From positions 1 to 39,807 of the forward strand of contig JAEYSV010000062.1 in the NCBI GenBank assembly GCA_023434365.1: a stretch of DNA of 39,807 nucleotides, in the 5' to 3' direction. The notes beneath the pieces were generated by a model that saw only the letters and a program-made list of their open reading frames with translations, did no database searches and had not been told where the DNA came from. A program made the position numbers and the translations under genes. Shown here piece after piece: positions 17,339-25,993 of this stretch; position 1 is the stretch's first letter, and every line of letters starts with the position of its first letter. The DNA is from Bacillota bacterium (GTDB lineage: Bacteria > Bacillota > Clostridia > Lachnospirales > Lachnospiraceae).

Positions 17339-18244
17339 TTATTGTTCCGCAGTAGGAGCAGGACTCTGTTCTTGCCCCCCATTGGCATCGTTTGTTTTTT
17401 GACTATTAGTATTTTGATTGTTTGTTTTTTGCTCTCCATTATTTTCATCAGGTTTTACTGGAATCATATCACCAAATAAATTGGAGGTTCCCAAATTGAT
17501 ATCTGTAATAATTGGTGGTTCATAAGTAGCTAATGCTCCACTTACAAAGTAGTTGTTAATACTAAGGGTTCCTGTCAATTCTCCACTAACCCCATCATAA
17601 GTAATCATAATATTATCTAATACTTTTCTTTTTGGACTATTGTTGATATAAGTAATCATGTTCTTAAGCCCATCATATCCAACTTTAAATCCATATGTCG
17701 TAACGGTTTTAAAGCCCATTACGGTACTAGTTAACGAAGAACCAGTGCTTTTCTTTGTCGACTTTGCATCGCTATTCTTAGTTGGCTCTGCGGTAGATTC
17801 AGAACTTTCATTATTACTACCGGAATTACCTGTAGAATCTTTATTCTTGTCTGTTGTATTTACGGTTTCTGTCTCAGCTACAAGGTCCTTAGAAGCATAA
17901 AAAATCTCCGGTTCAGCAAAGCTCCAGGTAGAAATTACTGCATTGGCATAATGCTCCACTTCATCAGCAAACATAATTTCCTTTTCCGTTGTTACCTCAG
18001 ATGGATACTTGTTGCTGATCTCTTTTATTTTATTAGTAAAAGTTTTTACTTCTGCTTCGTAATCTGCTCGCTTCAAATCCTTTACATAAAGGTTATCATA
18101 CTTTTTTTGTAGCGTAACAATCTCGTCCTCTAGCACTGTTCGTTTTTCATTATACTTCACATATCCAAAATAGTAGGAGCCTGCTAATAAAATGACACTA
18201 GCGAGGACAAGTAATAATTTTATGTCTTTTTTTGATACTTTCAT
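17339..18244 (-). CDS. pilO: PilO-like inner-membrane pilus assembly protein
   Basis: A 301-residue protein with a short cytosolic N-terminus, one membrane helix (about 8-28), a coiled coil (about 32-80), an alpha/beta domain after about 85, and a Ser/Thr/Asn/Lys-rich low-complexity insert (about 130-170). The layout, and the segment GFKVGYDGLKNMITYINNSPKRK near 190, fits PilO, which dimerises with PilN to align the assembly platform under the membrane. The C-terminal 50 residues are Asn/Gln-rich and probably disordered. It starts 12 bases after the PilM-PilN stop, with AGGAGG upstream. The assignment rests on architecture and gene order more than on residue identity. Confidence 0.75.
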   Translation of the reverse strand: MKVSKKDIKLLLVLASVILLAGSYYFGYVKYNEKRTVLEDEIVTLQKKYDNLYVKDLKRADYEAEVKTFTNKIKEISNKYPSEVTTEKEIMFADEVEHYANAVISTWSFAEPEIFYASKDLVAETETVNTTDKNKDSTGNSGSNNESSESTAEPTKNSDAKSTKKSTGSSLTSTVMGFKTVTTYGFKVGYDGLKNMITYINNSPKRKVLDNIMITYDGVSGELTGTLSINNYFVSGALATYEPPIITDINLGTSNLFGDMIPVKPDENNGEQKTNNQNTNSQKTNDANGGQEQSPAPTAEQ

Positions 18245-18256
18245 TATTGCCTCCTC

Positions 18257-19888
18257 CTAGTTTTTATAAGTACATACTACGGTATAGACGATCTGACTAG
18301 TTCCATCTTCTTTTTCCGTATTCGTAATTGAGTTAACTGTGACCGAGCCAAGAGACTCAAACGTTTTTAACTGTTCAATCAATTTGGCTGCTGTTGGCTT
18401 CTTATCTGAAGTGACAGTAATCGTTACACCAGCTTGTTGGACTGTAATATTCGTTGCTAATGTATTATGAGGAAACTTCTTTTCTAATTCTGCAATAAAA
18501 TCAAGCAATTTTTCTGTCTGAGACTGTGTCATCCGGTCAAATGCTTCGATGTTTAAGTAATCATTTTTAACTTGATTGTACTGCTGAAATACACCCTCGA
18601 TATCCTCAATCTTAGTAATTTTCTCCTCTAGCCCAATCTTTTTTTGCTCAATATCCTGATAAATAAAATGCGAAGAAACCCAGATTGCAATAGAACCAGC
18701 AATTGCCACACAAAGCAAAGCTACCGGGAATAGCATTTCTGAACTAGACTTACTCTTAACAAGATACTCTTTTGGCGTAAAATCAATCGGTAAAATCGTC
18801 GCACCAATACAACAGTTATAATTGGTCTGCAACTCCTGAACGGCTAAGGACATTTTCTGAAATGATACATTCGTTAACCGGTTTAGTATCTTCGTATCAA
18901 TACCGATTTCATTACGAATGATATCCTCAATTCCTTTCATCTGTGTACCCTCTCCAGTAATATATAGGGTAGCTATCTTTTTGCCAGAATGCTTGGTCAT
19001 AAAATAATCAATGACACGATTAATATTACCAATCAGATTCTTCAGCGAGGAGGTTACCTCATTTCTTGCATTCTCATAAAGAATAACCTGATTGTAATCC
19101 TCCGACATGCTAGAAAACACCGTTAAGTCCTGTTCACTCTCAACACTATCAAACTGAGGATTAAGAATCTGGGAAGTGCGAAGCAGATTCATAGCGGAGC
19201 GATAATCGCCTACATTAAACACCTGATTACTAATTAATTCTTCTGCTACGGTAATTGTACCATAAGGAAGAATACGCTGAATAAGTAAGGTCGTATTCTC
19301 TAATAAATTTACAATAGAGTTTTGGTCATTAATCTGAACCACTAGGTTTACACCCTGATTCACCTGATTTTTAATTAGTTGATATGCACTGTTACCAATA
19401 TAATCAATCGCCACGATGTTAAGCTTCATAATATCAGCAAGCTCATAATAGGTTTTAATCAGATTCGCAGGTGCTGCTAATACAAGTAATCGAATCTGCT
19501 TTAATTCTTTCGTGTTGATATTTTCTAAGATTGAATAAGTAATATTGTATTCCTCTATATTGACTGGGAAATAGTCCGCTGCATTGGCCATCACAATATC
19601 TTGAATACGATTCTCTTTCACATTAGGTATAATCGCCTCACGATTAGCAATCTTCGTCGATGAAACAGTAAATACTACTTTATCATTACGAATATTAGCC
19701 AAAGCAAGTTGTTCTCGTAGTGTGGTTGCAAATGCAATCTTATCACGAATATATCCATCCTCAATTACCCCACTTGGAGTTTCAAACTCTAAGCAATGAT
19801 AGACAGTTGGATTTTTACGTTGATAGTCAATTTCACAGATTTTTGTCGTTTGTTGTCCTATTTCAATACTTAATACTTTGTTAGCCAT
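18257..19888 (-). CDS. pilMN: PilM-PilN fusion: actin-like ATPase joined to a membrane platform protein
   Basis: A 543-residue protein. Residues 1 to about 365 form a PilM actin-like fold: the phosphate-1 motif appears as SIEIGQQTTKICEI at the N-terminus, and later ITGEGTQMKGIEDIIRN matches the adenosine motif. A short linker (ATILPIDFTPKEYL) leads to a membrane helix at 385-406, a coiled coil and an alpha/beta PilN domain. Usually PilM and PilN are separate and PilN's INLLP-type N-terminal peptide docks in PilM; here that linker may be the docking peptide made covalent. The start ATG has GGGAGG upstream. The gene is flanked by pilD and pilO-like, as expected for the alignment subcomplex. Confidence 0.88.
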   Translation of the reverse strand: MANKVLSIEIGQQTTKICEIDYQRKNPTVYHCLEFETPSGVIEDGYIRDKIAFATTLREQLALANIRNDKVVFTVSSTKIANREAIIPNVKENRIQDIVMANAADYFPVNIEEYNITYSILENINTKELKQIRLLVLAAPANLIKTYYELADIMKLNIVAIDYIGNSAYQLIKNQVNQGVNLVVQINDQNSIVNLLENTTLLIQRILPYGTITVAEELISNQVFNVGDYRSAMNLLRTSQILNPQFDSVESEQDLTVFSSMSEDYNQVILYENARNEVTSSLKNLIGNINRVIDYFMTKHSGKKIATLYITGEGTQMKGIEDIIRNEIGIDTKILNRLTNVSFQKMSLAVQELQTNYNCCIGATILPIDFTPKEYLVKSKSSSEMLFPVALLCVAIAGSIAIWVSSHFIYQDIEQKKIGLEEKITKIEDIEGVFQQYNQVKNDYLNIEAFDRMTQSQTEKLLDFIAELEKKFPHNTLATNITVQQAGVTITVTSDKKPTAAKLIEQLKTFESLGSVTVNSITNTEKEDGTSQIVYTVVCTYKN

Positions 19889-19969
19889 CTAATTCCTCCC
19901 TGGTAATTTACTCCCCATATATTTAATCCGTCTCTCTGAGACTTTGTCCCATGCATGACACGAACCGGA

Positions 19970-20719
19970 TTACCGAAGCATATTCAAATACCACTCGATG
20001 AGCAACTCCCCGTATAATGCGCTCACCATAATACCTAAACTAAGATAAGGACCAAATGCCAGCACATGGTCCGCTTTCGTAATTACCATCCGTATCGTGT
20101 GTAGAATGGAACCAAATATGCAGCCCAGTATAAAAGCTAACACAATCTGTTTCCAACCAAGCAACAGCCCTGCTGCTGCCATCAATCTGCAATCTCCTCC
20201 GCCCATGGCTCGTCCTTTGGACAGTAAGATCAAAATATAGATAAAACCACTAACTGCAAAAAAACCGATAAGATAGGTCGGCCAGTTTTTATAATCAAGG
20301 GCAAGTTGTATCACCCCTAATATTCCAATGAAAATATTGAATCCAAATGGTATTTCAAAGGTACGAAAATCAATCACACTAAGGGCTAATAGCGCCGAGG
20401 CTAATAAGCAATAGAGCACACTTTGTAGATTCAATCCATTGCACAGAAAAACCACAAAATACAGTAAGCCATTCGTCAATTCAATCAATGGATACTGTAG
20501 TGAGATTTTCGTGTGACACTTTCTGCATTTTCCTCGAAGAAACAGATAACTAAACAGTGGAATCAAATCATACCACTTTAATCCATACCCACACTGCATA
20601 CAATGTGATCTGGTTTTTGTAAAATTCTCGCCCTTTGGAATGCGATAGATAAGTACATTGAGGAAGCTTCCTATTGTGATGCCATATAGAAATACGACTA
20701 TGTAAAGGAATAAATTCAT
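19970..20719 (-). CDS. pilD: PilD prepilin leader peptidase / N-methyltransferase
   Basis: A 249-residue polytopic aspartic protease (A24A) that cuts class III leaders after Gly and N-methylates the new N-terminus. The N-terminal domain carries the GSFLNVLIYRIP motif and the zinc-binding pairs CMQC and CRKC (about 40-66). The two catalytic Asp are visible in LSVIDFRTFEIP and GGGDCRLMAA. About seven to eight membrane helices are predicted by eye. Its substrates are encoded on either side. It follows the pilin gene by about 130 bases, including a strong hairpin that may reduce its expression relative to the pilin. Confidence 0.95.
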   Translation of the reverse strand: MNLFLYIVVFLYGITIGSFLNVLIYRIPKGENFTKTRSHCMQCGYGLKWYDLIPLFSYLFLRGKCRKCHTKISLQYPLIELTNGLLYFVVFLCNGLNLQSVLYCLLASALLALSVIDFRTFEIPFGFNIFIGILGVIQLALDYKNWPTYLIGFFAVSGFIYILILLSKGRAMGGGDCRLMAAAGLLLGWKQIVLAFILGCIFGSILHTIRMVITKADHVLAFGPYLSLGIMVSALYGELLIEWYLNMLR

Positions 20720-20799
20720 TGGTTAGCTCTCTTTCTTTACCTGTACTGCGATACTATAAATTCAGTTCGATGAGTATATAATTAATGCAATATTGATAA

Positions 20800-20840
20800 T
20801 TCACAACCAACCAAAGGGATACCCTTTGGTTGGTTGTGAA
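20800..20840 (-). terminator. 19-bp perfect hairpin directly after the major pilin gene
   Basis: The arms 20800-20818 and 20822-20840 are perfectly complementary around the loop ATA, beginning 12 bases after the pilin stop. On the minus strand the sequence that follows is AT-rich (ATTATCAATATT) but not a clean T-run, so it could be a partial terminator or an mRNA 3'-end stabiliser that gives more pilin than downstream assembly proteins. Confidence 0.75.
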
Positions 20841-20851
20841 AAGGTTTTTGT

Positions 20852-21289
20852 TTATGTTGGGTCTGCTTCTCCGCCTGCTTCATCTTCCATTTCTGGGTAT
20901 GATATAGTTGGATATAATCCGTCATCTTCCACGTCCTGATTTAGCGTTACAGTATAAGTAGTATCAATTCCATCTAAATTACCAAGATTTCTCTCAACTA
21001 ACGCAATGAAAGTATCTGGTGCAGAGCCGGTTAACTCTGAATCTGGTGCAATCACTATATCATTTCCAGCTGCACACTGATCGTCTGAGTTAACATACTC
21101 TCTGTCACTTAATGCTGCATTTACTGCACTAATAATAGTATCAGCATTTGTTTCTTTTTTAGATTCCTGTGACTGGCCAATATACCTTACAAATGTTGGT
21201 GCTAATACACCAATTAAAACTGCCATAATGGCGATTACTACAATGAGTTCTACTAAGGAGAACCCTTTGTTTGAGTTACGTTTTTTCAT
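20852..21289 (-). CDS. pilA: Major type IV pilin
   Basis: A 145-residue prepilin. The eight-residue basic leader MKKRNSNK plus Gly9 is cut before FSLVELIVVIAIMAVLIGVLAP, with Glu5 and Pro22-type features of the type IVa helix. The globular part is short, acidic and Asp/Glu rich with a single Cys, so there is no C-terminal disulfide loop as in Gram-negative pilins. The start ATG has AAGGAGA nine bases upstream. An 81-base AT-rich leader precedes it, and a very strong hairpin follows it. Its size, simple leader, position and strong signals make it the best candidate for the main filament subunit. Confidence 0.9.
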   Translation of the reverse strand: MKKRNSNKGFSLVELIVVIAIMAVLIGVLAPTFVRYIGQSQESKKETNADTIISAVNAALSDREYVNSDDQCAAGNDIVIAPDSELTGSAPDTFIALVERNLGNLDGIDTTYTVTLNQDVEDDGLYPTISYPEMEDEAGGEADPT

Positions 21290-21370
21290 TACTCATCTCT
21301 CCTTTTTTTAATTAATAAAAATTAATTTATTATTATCATTAGTTTGCCTAATGCAATAATCAGCTTTTAA

Positions 21371-22585
21371 CTAGATTTTATCCATCGCATCATACATTGA
21401 CATCATAGGACTCATGATTGCTGCAATCAATAAACATACAATTCCGGCTAAAAATAGGATAACAAATGGTTCAATTGCTGCTGTCAATGACTGGGTTGCC
21501 ATCTCCACTTCCTCATCATAATAATCTGCAAGTCTCGTTAACATTCCCTCGATATTACCAGTCTCTTCGCCGATTTTTGTCATATGACAAACCATAGAAG
21601 GAAATACTCCACTCGCTTTAAGTGGTACACTTAACGGCACACCTCTGGCTACCTCATCTCTGGCATTAAGTAGCGCTTGTCTGATTACGACATTATCAAT
21701 GGTCTTAGCTGTAATCTCTAATGCGTCTATTAATGAAATACCAGCTGCTAGTAAGGTGCTAATGGTTCGAGCATATCTAGTGCTATATGATTTTACGTTC
21801 AAATTACCAAACACCGGCACTTTTAACGCTAGTTTTGCTAGTTGTAACTGTCCTGCTGGCGTCTTTTTATATAGTATAAAACTTGCAATTAATGCCCCTA
21901 CAACAACAACCAAGATATACCAAGAATCAATTAAGAAATGGCTCATATTGCGAACCACTTTTGTTATAGCTGGTAGTTCAGCATCCATCTGAGCAAATAA
22001 AGATTCAAAGTTCGGAATTACTATGGTCATCATTACAATAATAACACCAATCGATACCATACCAACGATACAAGGATAAATCATCGCCTTCTTAACCATT
22101 GCTTTTATTTTTGCTTCTTTTTCAAACTGCGTTGCCATACGTTCAAAAGCAATTTCAAGACTACCCGATGCTTCACCAGCATCCACCATATTAATTAAGA
22201 TCGGTGGGAATATTTTTCCTTGCTGCCGCATCGCATCAGCAAGGCTTTCCCCCTTTTCAACCGCAACCTGCGTATCGAGCAGTGCTTTTTTTAGATATTT
22301 ATTCGCTGTCTGCTCCGCAATAATCTCAAGCGCCTCAATAATCGACACTCCGGCGTTAATGATACCGGTAATTTGCCGACAGAATAAACTTAAGTCTTTT
22401 ACTTTTACTAACGCACCAAATGTTATATTAACATCTTTGGATAGAAAGGACTGTGCAGAGACACTGAGAGGAATAAAACCATCCGCCTTCAGTGCCACAA
22501 TTACGTTCTCGCTTGACTGCGCGGCCATGCTTCCTTTTTTCTCTTTTCCGTCCTTGCCTATCGCTATGTATGAAAATGTTTCCAA
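21371..22585 (-). CDS. pilC: PilC inner-membrane platform protein (GspF family)
   Basis: About 404 residues with two repeated T2SSF domains, each ending in membrane helices. The first contains FCRQITGIINAGVSIIEAL and the second YARTISTLLAAGISLIDALE, the hallmark of GspF/PilC. The protein nucleates pilus assembly and contacts PilB and PilT. I prefer the TTG at 22583-22585, eight bases after AAGGAG, giving a start close to ETFSYIAIGKDGK; the GTG at 22606 would lie upstream of the ribosome site. The spacer to pilT is 207 bases and holds an inverted repeat. Confidence 0.93.
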   Translation of the reverse strand: METFSYIAIGKDGKEKKGSMAAQSSENVIVALKADGFIPLSVSAQSFLSKDVNITFGALVKVKDLSLFCRQITGIINAGVSIIEALEIIAEQTANKYLKKALLDTQVAVEKGESLADAMRQQGKIFPPILINMVDAGEASGSLEIAFERMATQFEKEAKIKAMVKKAMIYPCIVGMVSIGVIIVMMTIVIPNFESLFAQMDAELPAITKVVRNMSHFLIDSWYILVVVVGALIASFILYKKTPAGQLQLAKLALKVPVFGNLNVKSYSTRYARTISTLLAAGISLIDALEITAKTIDNVVIRQALLNARDEVARGVPLSVPLKASGVFPSMVCHMTKIGEETGNIEGMLTRLADYYDEEVEMATQSLTAAIEPFVILFLAGIVCLLIAAIMSPMMSMYDAMDKI

Positions 22586-22668
22586 ATCTCGTATCTCCTT
22601 CCCCACAAACTAAGTATTATAGCTTAGTATTATTTTAACTGGGTAATAGGACCATGTTTCTTTACCCT

Positions 22669-22677
22669 ATTTATCGG
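22669..22677 (-). promoter_or_regulatory. CCGATAAAT motif upstream of pilC (sigma-28-like -10)
   Basis: The same nine bases occur upstream of pilB at 25943-25951. The sequence resembles the sigma-28 (SigD) -10 element GCCGATAA, and here TACA sits about 15 bases upstream against the consensus TAAA. The evidence is weak on its own. Confidence 0.3.
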
Positions 22678-22792
22678 AATATTTACAAAAATATGTAACC
22701 CCATTTTTCAATTTTCTGTAACTTTTGTTAAATATATGTAATAGTCGTGCAAATGCTCCCCCACTTAAGAAGCAGAAAGCTTTCTTAATAAG

Positions 22793-23848
22793 TTAGAATA
22801 CTTTTTTACTCATTGACAATGGGTCTTGTGCAAAAGCAACTGCTTTGTCAGCTTCGATGATACGTTTTGAGTATAATTCAAATAGCGCATCATCCATCGT
22901 CTGCATCCCGACCTTCTTGTTCGTCTGTAAGACAGACATAATCTGATGTGCTTTTCCTTCTCGAATTAAGTTACGAATTGCGTTGTTCGCATGCATTACC
23001 TCAAATGCTGCCACACGACCTTTTCCATTGGATGTAGGAACCAGCTGTTGGGAAACCACACATTCTAGTACTGCCGCCAGCTGAATACGAATTTGCTGTT
23101 GTTGGTGCGGTGGGAATACGTCAATAATACGATCAATAGTATTCGCTGCACCTATTGTATGTAAAGTTGAGAAAACAAGATGTCCTGTTTCAGCTGCCGT
23201 GACAGCAATTGATATGGTATCTAAGTCACGCATCTCACCAACCAGGATAACATCAGGGTCTTGACGAAGTGCTGCTCTAAGTGCATTGGCAAAACTATTG
23301 GTATCGTTACCAACCTCTCGCTGGTTTACAATCGCTTTTTTATGCCGATGCAAGTATTCAATAGGGTCCTCTAACGTAATGATGTGAGAACTGTAATTCG
23401 TGTTAATAATATTAAGTAACGAGGCTAGTGTTGTGGATTTACCACTCCCCGTTGGTCCAGTAACCAGTACTAGTCCTCTTTTTTTATTGGCAAGCTCTAA
23501 TAAAGATTCTGGAAGGCCTAATTCATCCGGTGCTGGTATCGTAGTTCCAACCAGACGAATGGCTGCTGCATAGGAACCTCTTTGTTTAAAAATATTTACA
23601 CGATAACGACCAAGGTGTTGTAGTGCATAAGAGAAATCAACTTCTCCATTTTCCTCCAATGTTTTTCTCTGACGATCGTTCATTAATCCCATTACTAGAT
23701 TAATGGTATCTGCTGGTGAAAAAACAGGATTTACAATATTCACTAATTCTCCGTTTACACGACATTTGGGTGGAATCCCTACAGTAATATGTACATCAGA
23801 CGCTCCCTTCTCATTGGCCATTACTAATAACTCTCTCATCGTAATCAT
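22793..23848 (-). CDS. pilT: PilT pilus retraction ATPase
   Basis: A 351-residue hexameric ATPase that powers pilus disassembly and twitching. The N-terminal PAS-like domain begins with GASDVHITVG. Walker A is GPTGSGKST, the Asp and His boxes are ITLEDPIEYLH and GHLVFSTLHT, and Walker B lies in DPDVILVGEMRD. The PilT-specific C-terminal motif AIRNLIREGK is present, which separates it from PilU and PilB. The start has AAGGAG ten bases upstream. A promoter of its own lies at 23963-23991, so it may be expressed separately from pilB. Its presence predicts retractable pili. Confidence 0.96.
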   Translation of the reverse strand: MITMRELLVMANEKGASDVHITVGIPPKCRVNGELVNIVNPVFSPADTINLVMGLMNDRQRKTLEENGEVDFSYALQHLGRYRVNIFKQRGSYAAAIRLVGTTIPAPDELGLPESLLELANKKRGLVLVTGPTGSGKSTTLASLLNIINTNYSSHIITLEDPIEYLHRHKKAIVNQREVGNDTNSFANALRAALRQDPDVILVGEMRDLDTISIAVTAAETGHLVFSTLHTIGAANTIDRIIDVFPPHQQQQIRIQLAAVLECVVSQQLVPTSNGKGRVAAFEVMHANNAIRNLIREGKAHQIMSVLQTNKKVGMQTMDDALFELYSKRIIEADKAVAFAQDPLSMSKKVF

Positions 23849-23962
23849 TACTATTAACTCCTTATCTGATTTACATTACTATCCTAAATATAATTAATTG
23901 TTTTAACTAATCAATATACCAGATTATTCATAAATATGGAATATTAACAAAGGATACTATAC

Positions 23963-23991
23963 TTTATAACACATTTTTCCAAATTAATCAA
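23963..23991 (-). promoter_or_regulatory. Sigma-A-type promoter upstream of pilT
   Basis: TTGATT (23991-23986), a 17-base spacer and TATAAA (23968-23963) on the minus strand, within the 235-base AT-rich spacer between pilB and pilT. The leader would be about 105 bases. Confidence 0.6.
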
Positions 23992-24083
23992 TATAATTCT
24001 TAATTATTAGCAGTTATTTTACAACAATTAACAATTATTCCGTTCAATTTACTATGCCTTGTTTCATTTACTCACCATATAAA

Positions 24084-25790
24084 TTAGTCTAATGCAATAC
24101 GATTCATTTCATTAATACTTGTAACTCCACTCAGTACGCAGTTTGCAGCACTCATACGAAGGGTATGCATTCCCTGAGCAATAGCTAGCTTTTGCAATTG
24201 ATCAGCATTGGCTTTTTTGGCAATTGCAATTTTTAAGTCAGTCGTAATCTTCATAATTTCATAGATACCGATACGTCCACGATACCCGGTCTGATCACAG
24301 CTATTACAGCCAATCGGTTCATATATAGTAATGTCACGGCGAATGTCAACACCTAAGAGCTGTTTTTCTATCTCTGTTGCATGCTTTGCCTTTTTGCAGG
24401 CCGGACACAGGCGGCGAACCAGACGTTGTGCAATTGCTCCAACAAGTGCATCCCCTATAAGATAATGCTCAAGCCCCATATCGGCAAGACGAGTCACAGA
24501 ACTTGCGGCACTATTAGTATGCAGTGTACTAACTACAAGATGCCCGGTAATTGCGGCTTTAACCGCTATCTGAGCCGTCTCCTCATCACGAATCTCACCA
24601 ATCATAATAATGTCTGGATCCTGGCGCAGAATGGAACGAAGTGCGGATGCAAACGTAAGCCCGGCTTTTGTATTTACCTGAACCTGATTAATTCCATCAA
24701 TATTCGCTTCTACAGGATCTTCAACGGTTATAATGTTAACATCATCCCGATTCAGTTCGCTCAAAGCAGTATATAATGTTGTGGATTTACCACTACCTGT
24801 AGGCCCTGTTACCAGTATAATTCCGTGAGGATGGCTCAGGATATTATCAAAGCTTTTTAGCTCGTCGTCAGTAAAGCCAAGTTCCTTTTTATCCTTAGTC
24901 AGTCCCTGTTTGGAAGTAAGACGCATAACCACTTTTTCCCCAAACACAGTTGGTAAGATGGAAGCACGGATATCAAATTCTTTTCGGTCTACTGTGATTG
25001 TGATACGGCCATCTTGAGGCTTTCTTTTCTCTGCAATGTCCATTCCACCAATAATCTTAATTCTTGCTACAATCGCAGATAGCAAACTCAGACTGTAAAC
25101 AACAATTTCTTTAAGCACACCATCAATACGAAACCGGATTCGTACTTTGTTCTCCATTGGTTCAATATGTATATCGCTGGCACGCTGTCTTACTGCTTGC
25201 TCCATCATTTGTCTAACTAGCTTAACGATAGGAGAGTTTTCAATTTCTTCATTAAGTACTTGAGCGGTTTCCTCATCATACATGCCTTGGCGCTCAGCGC
25301 TAAAACGGGCAGCTACTGCCATAGCTTCCGCATTACCAAAATATTTATCTAAAGCCGCTGCCACATCAGTATGTGTTGTGACAACCGGCTCTACCTGCAT
25401 ATTAGTCGTGATAATGACATCATCAATTGCAATGATATCAAGTGGATTGGACATGGCAACACGAAGCATATTCGGATTAGTTTCGGAAATCGCAAAAGGA
25501 ATCAACATGTTTTTTCTGCATATTGTGTCGCTTACCAAATTAAGAATATCCTCTTCTATTTTTATATCACTCAGATTAACGATATCAAAATCCAGTTGAA
25601 CATGTAACGCTCTGGCAATGTCAAGCTCATTGGTATAACCTAAGTCAATGAGGACTTCCCCAAGCTTACTATTCTCTGTTTGCTTTTGCTCAACCAATGC
25701 TTGCTCTAATTGTTCCTGCGTAATCACATTTGCAGCAACTAACATATCTCCTAGTCGCTGTTTCTTTCTACGAGTACCGTCAAAAGCCAT
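24084..25790 (-). CDS. pilB: PilB pilus extension ATPase with MshEN c-di-GMP-binding-type domain
   Basis: A 568-residue assembly ATPase. The N-terminal MshEN (GspE-N) domain carries the tandem pattern RLGDMLVAANVI..EQLEQAL..Q and then LGEVLIDLGY..ELDIARAL (about 8-60), which matches the c-di-GMP-binding MshEN motif. Then come the second N-domain, Walker A GPTGSGKST, the Asp box ITVEDPVE, Walker B DPDIIMIGEIRDEE and the His box GHLVVSTLHT. A zinc tetracysteine CPAC..CNSC lies near the C-terminus. The ATG at 25788-25790 is preferred because an AAAGGA lies about ten bases upstream; the ATG at 25817 has none. It heads the pilus locus. Confidence 0.95.
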   Translation of the reverse strand: MAFDGTRRKKQRLGDMLVAANVITQEQLEQALVEQKQTENSKLGEVLIDLGYTNELDIARALHVQLDFDIVNLSDIKIEEDILNLVSDTICRKNMLIPFAISETNPNMLRVAMSNPLDIIAIDDVIITTNMQVEPVVTTHTDVAAALDKYFGNAEAMAVAARFSAERQGMYDEETAQVLNEEIENSPIVKLVRQMMEQAVRQRASDIHIEPMENKVRIRFRIDGVLKEIVVYSLSLLSAIVARIKIIGGMDIAEKRKPQDGRITITVDRKEFDIRASILPTVFGEKVVMRLTSKQGLTKDKKELGFTDDELKSFDNILSHPHGIILVTGPTGSGKSTTLYTALSELNRDDVNIITVEDPVEANIDGINQVQVNTKAGLTFASALRSILRQDPDIIMIGEIRDEETAQIAVKAAITGHLVVSTLHTNSAASSVTRLADMGLEHYLIGDALVGAIAQRLVRRLCPACKKAKHATEIEKQLLGVDIRRDITIYEPIGCNSCDQTGYRGRIGIYEIMKITTDLKIAIAKKANADQLQKLAIAQGMHTLRMSAANCVLSGVTSINEMNRIALD

Positions 25791-25942
25791 TCGATCCTGT
25801 CCTTTCTTAGCATTCATCTATTTCTAAGCAATACTGTTTATAGTTTTTCTCAACCAATATGGAGTGCCTATTTTTATGGCGCCCTTTATTTAACTATTCT
25901 ACCATTTCTTCTCAAAATATACAATGGATAAAAGTTCTCGAC

Positions 25943-25952
25943 ATTTATCGGC
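25943..25952 (-). promoter_or_regulatory. GCCGATAA motif upstream of pilB (sigma-28-like -10)
   Basis: On the minus strand GCCGATAA (25952-25945) matches the sigma-28 -10 consensus exactly and continues as AT, giving the 9-mer shared with the pilC upstream region. The -35 (TAAA) is not evident at 15 bases. The site lies 155 bases ahead of the pilB start, between the GH26 stop and pilB. Confidence 0.3.
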
Positions 25953-25993
25953 CAATTTCAGCAAGTGATTCTTCGCACCTATTAGAATATGTT

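Noticed and set aside
22607..25993. c-di-GMP riboswitch upstream of pilus genes
   Set aside because: None of the spacers contains the conserved GEMM core sequences on either strand that I could recognise.
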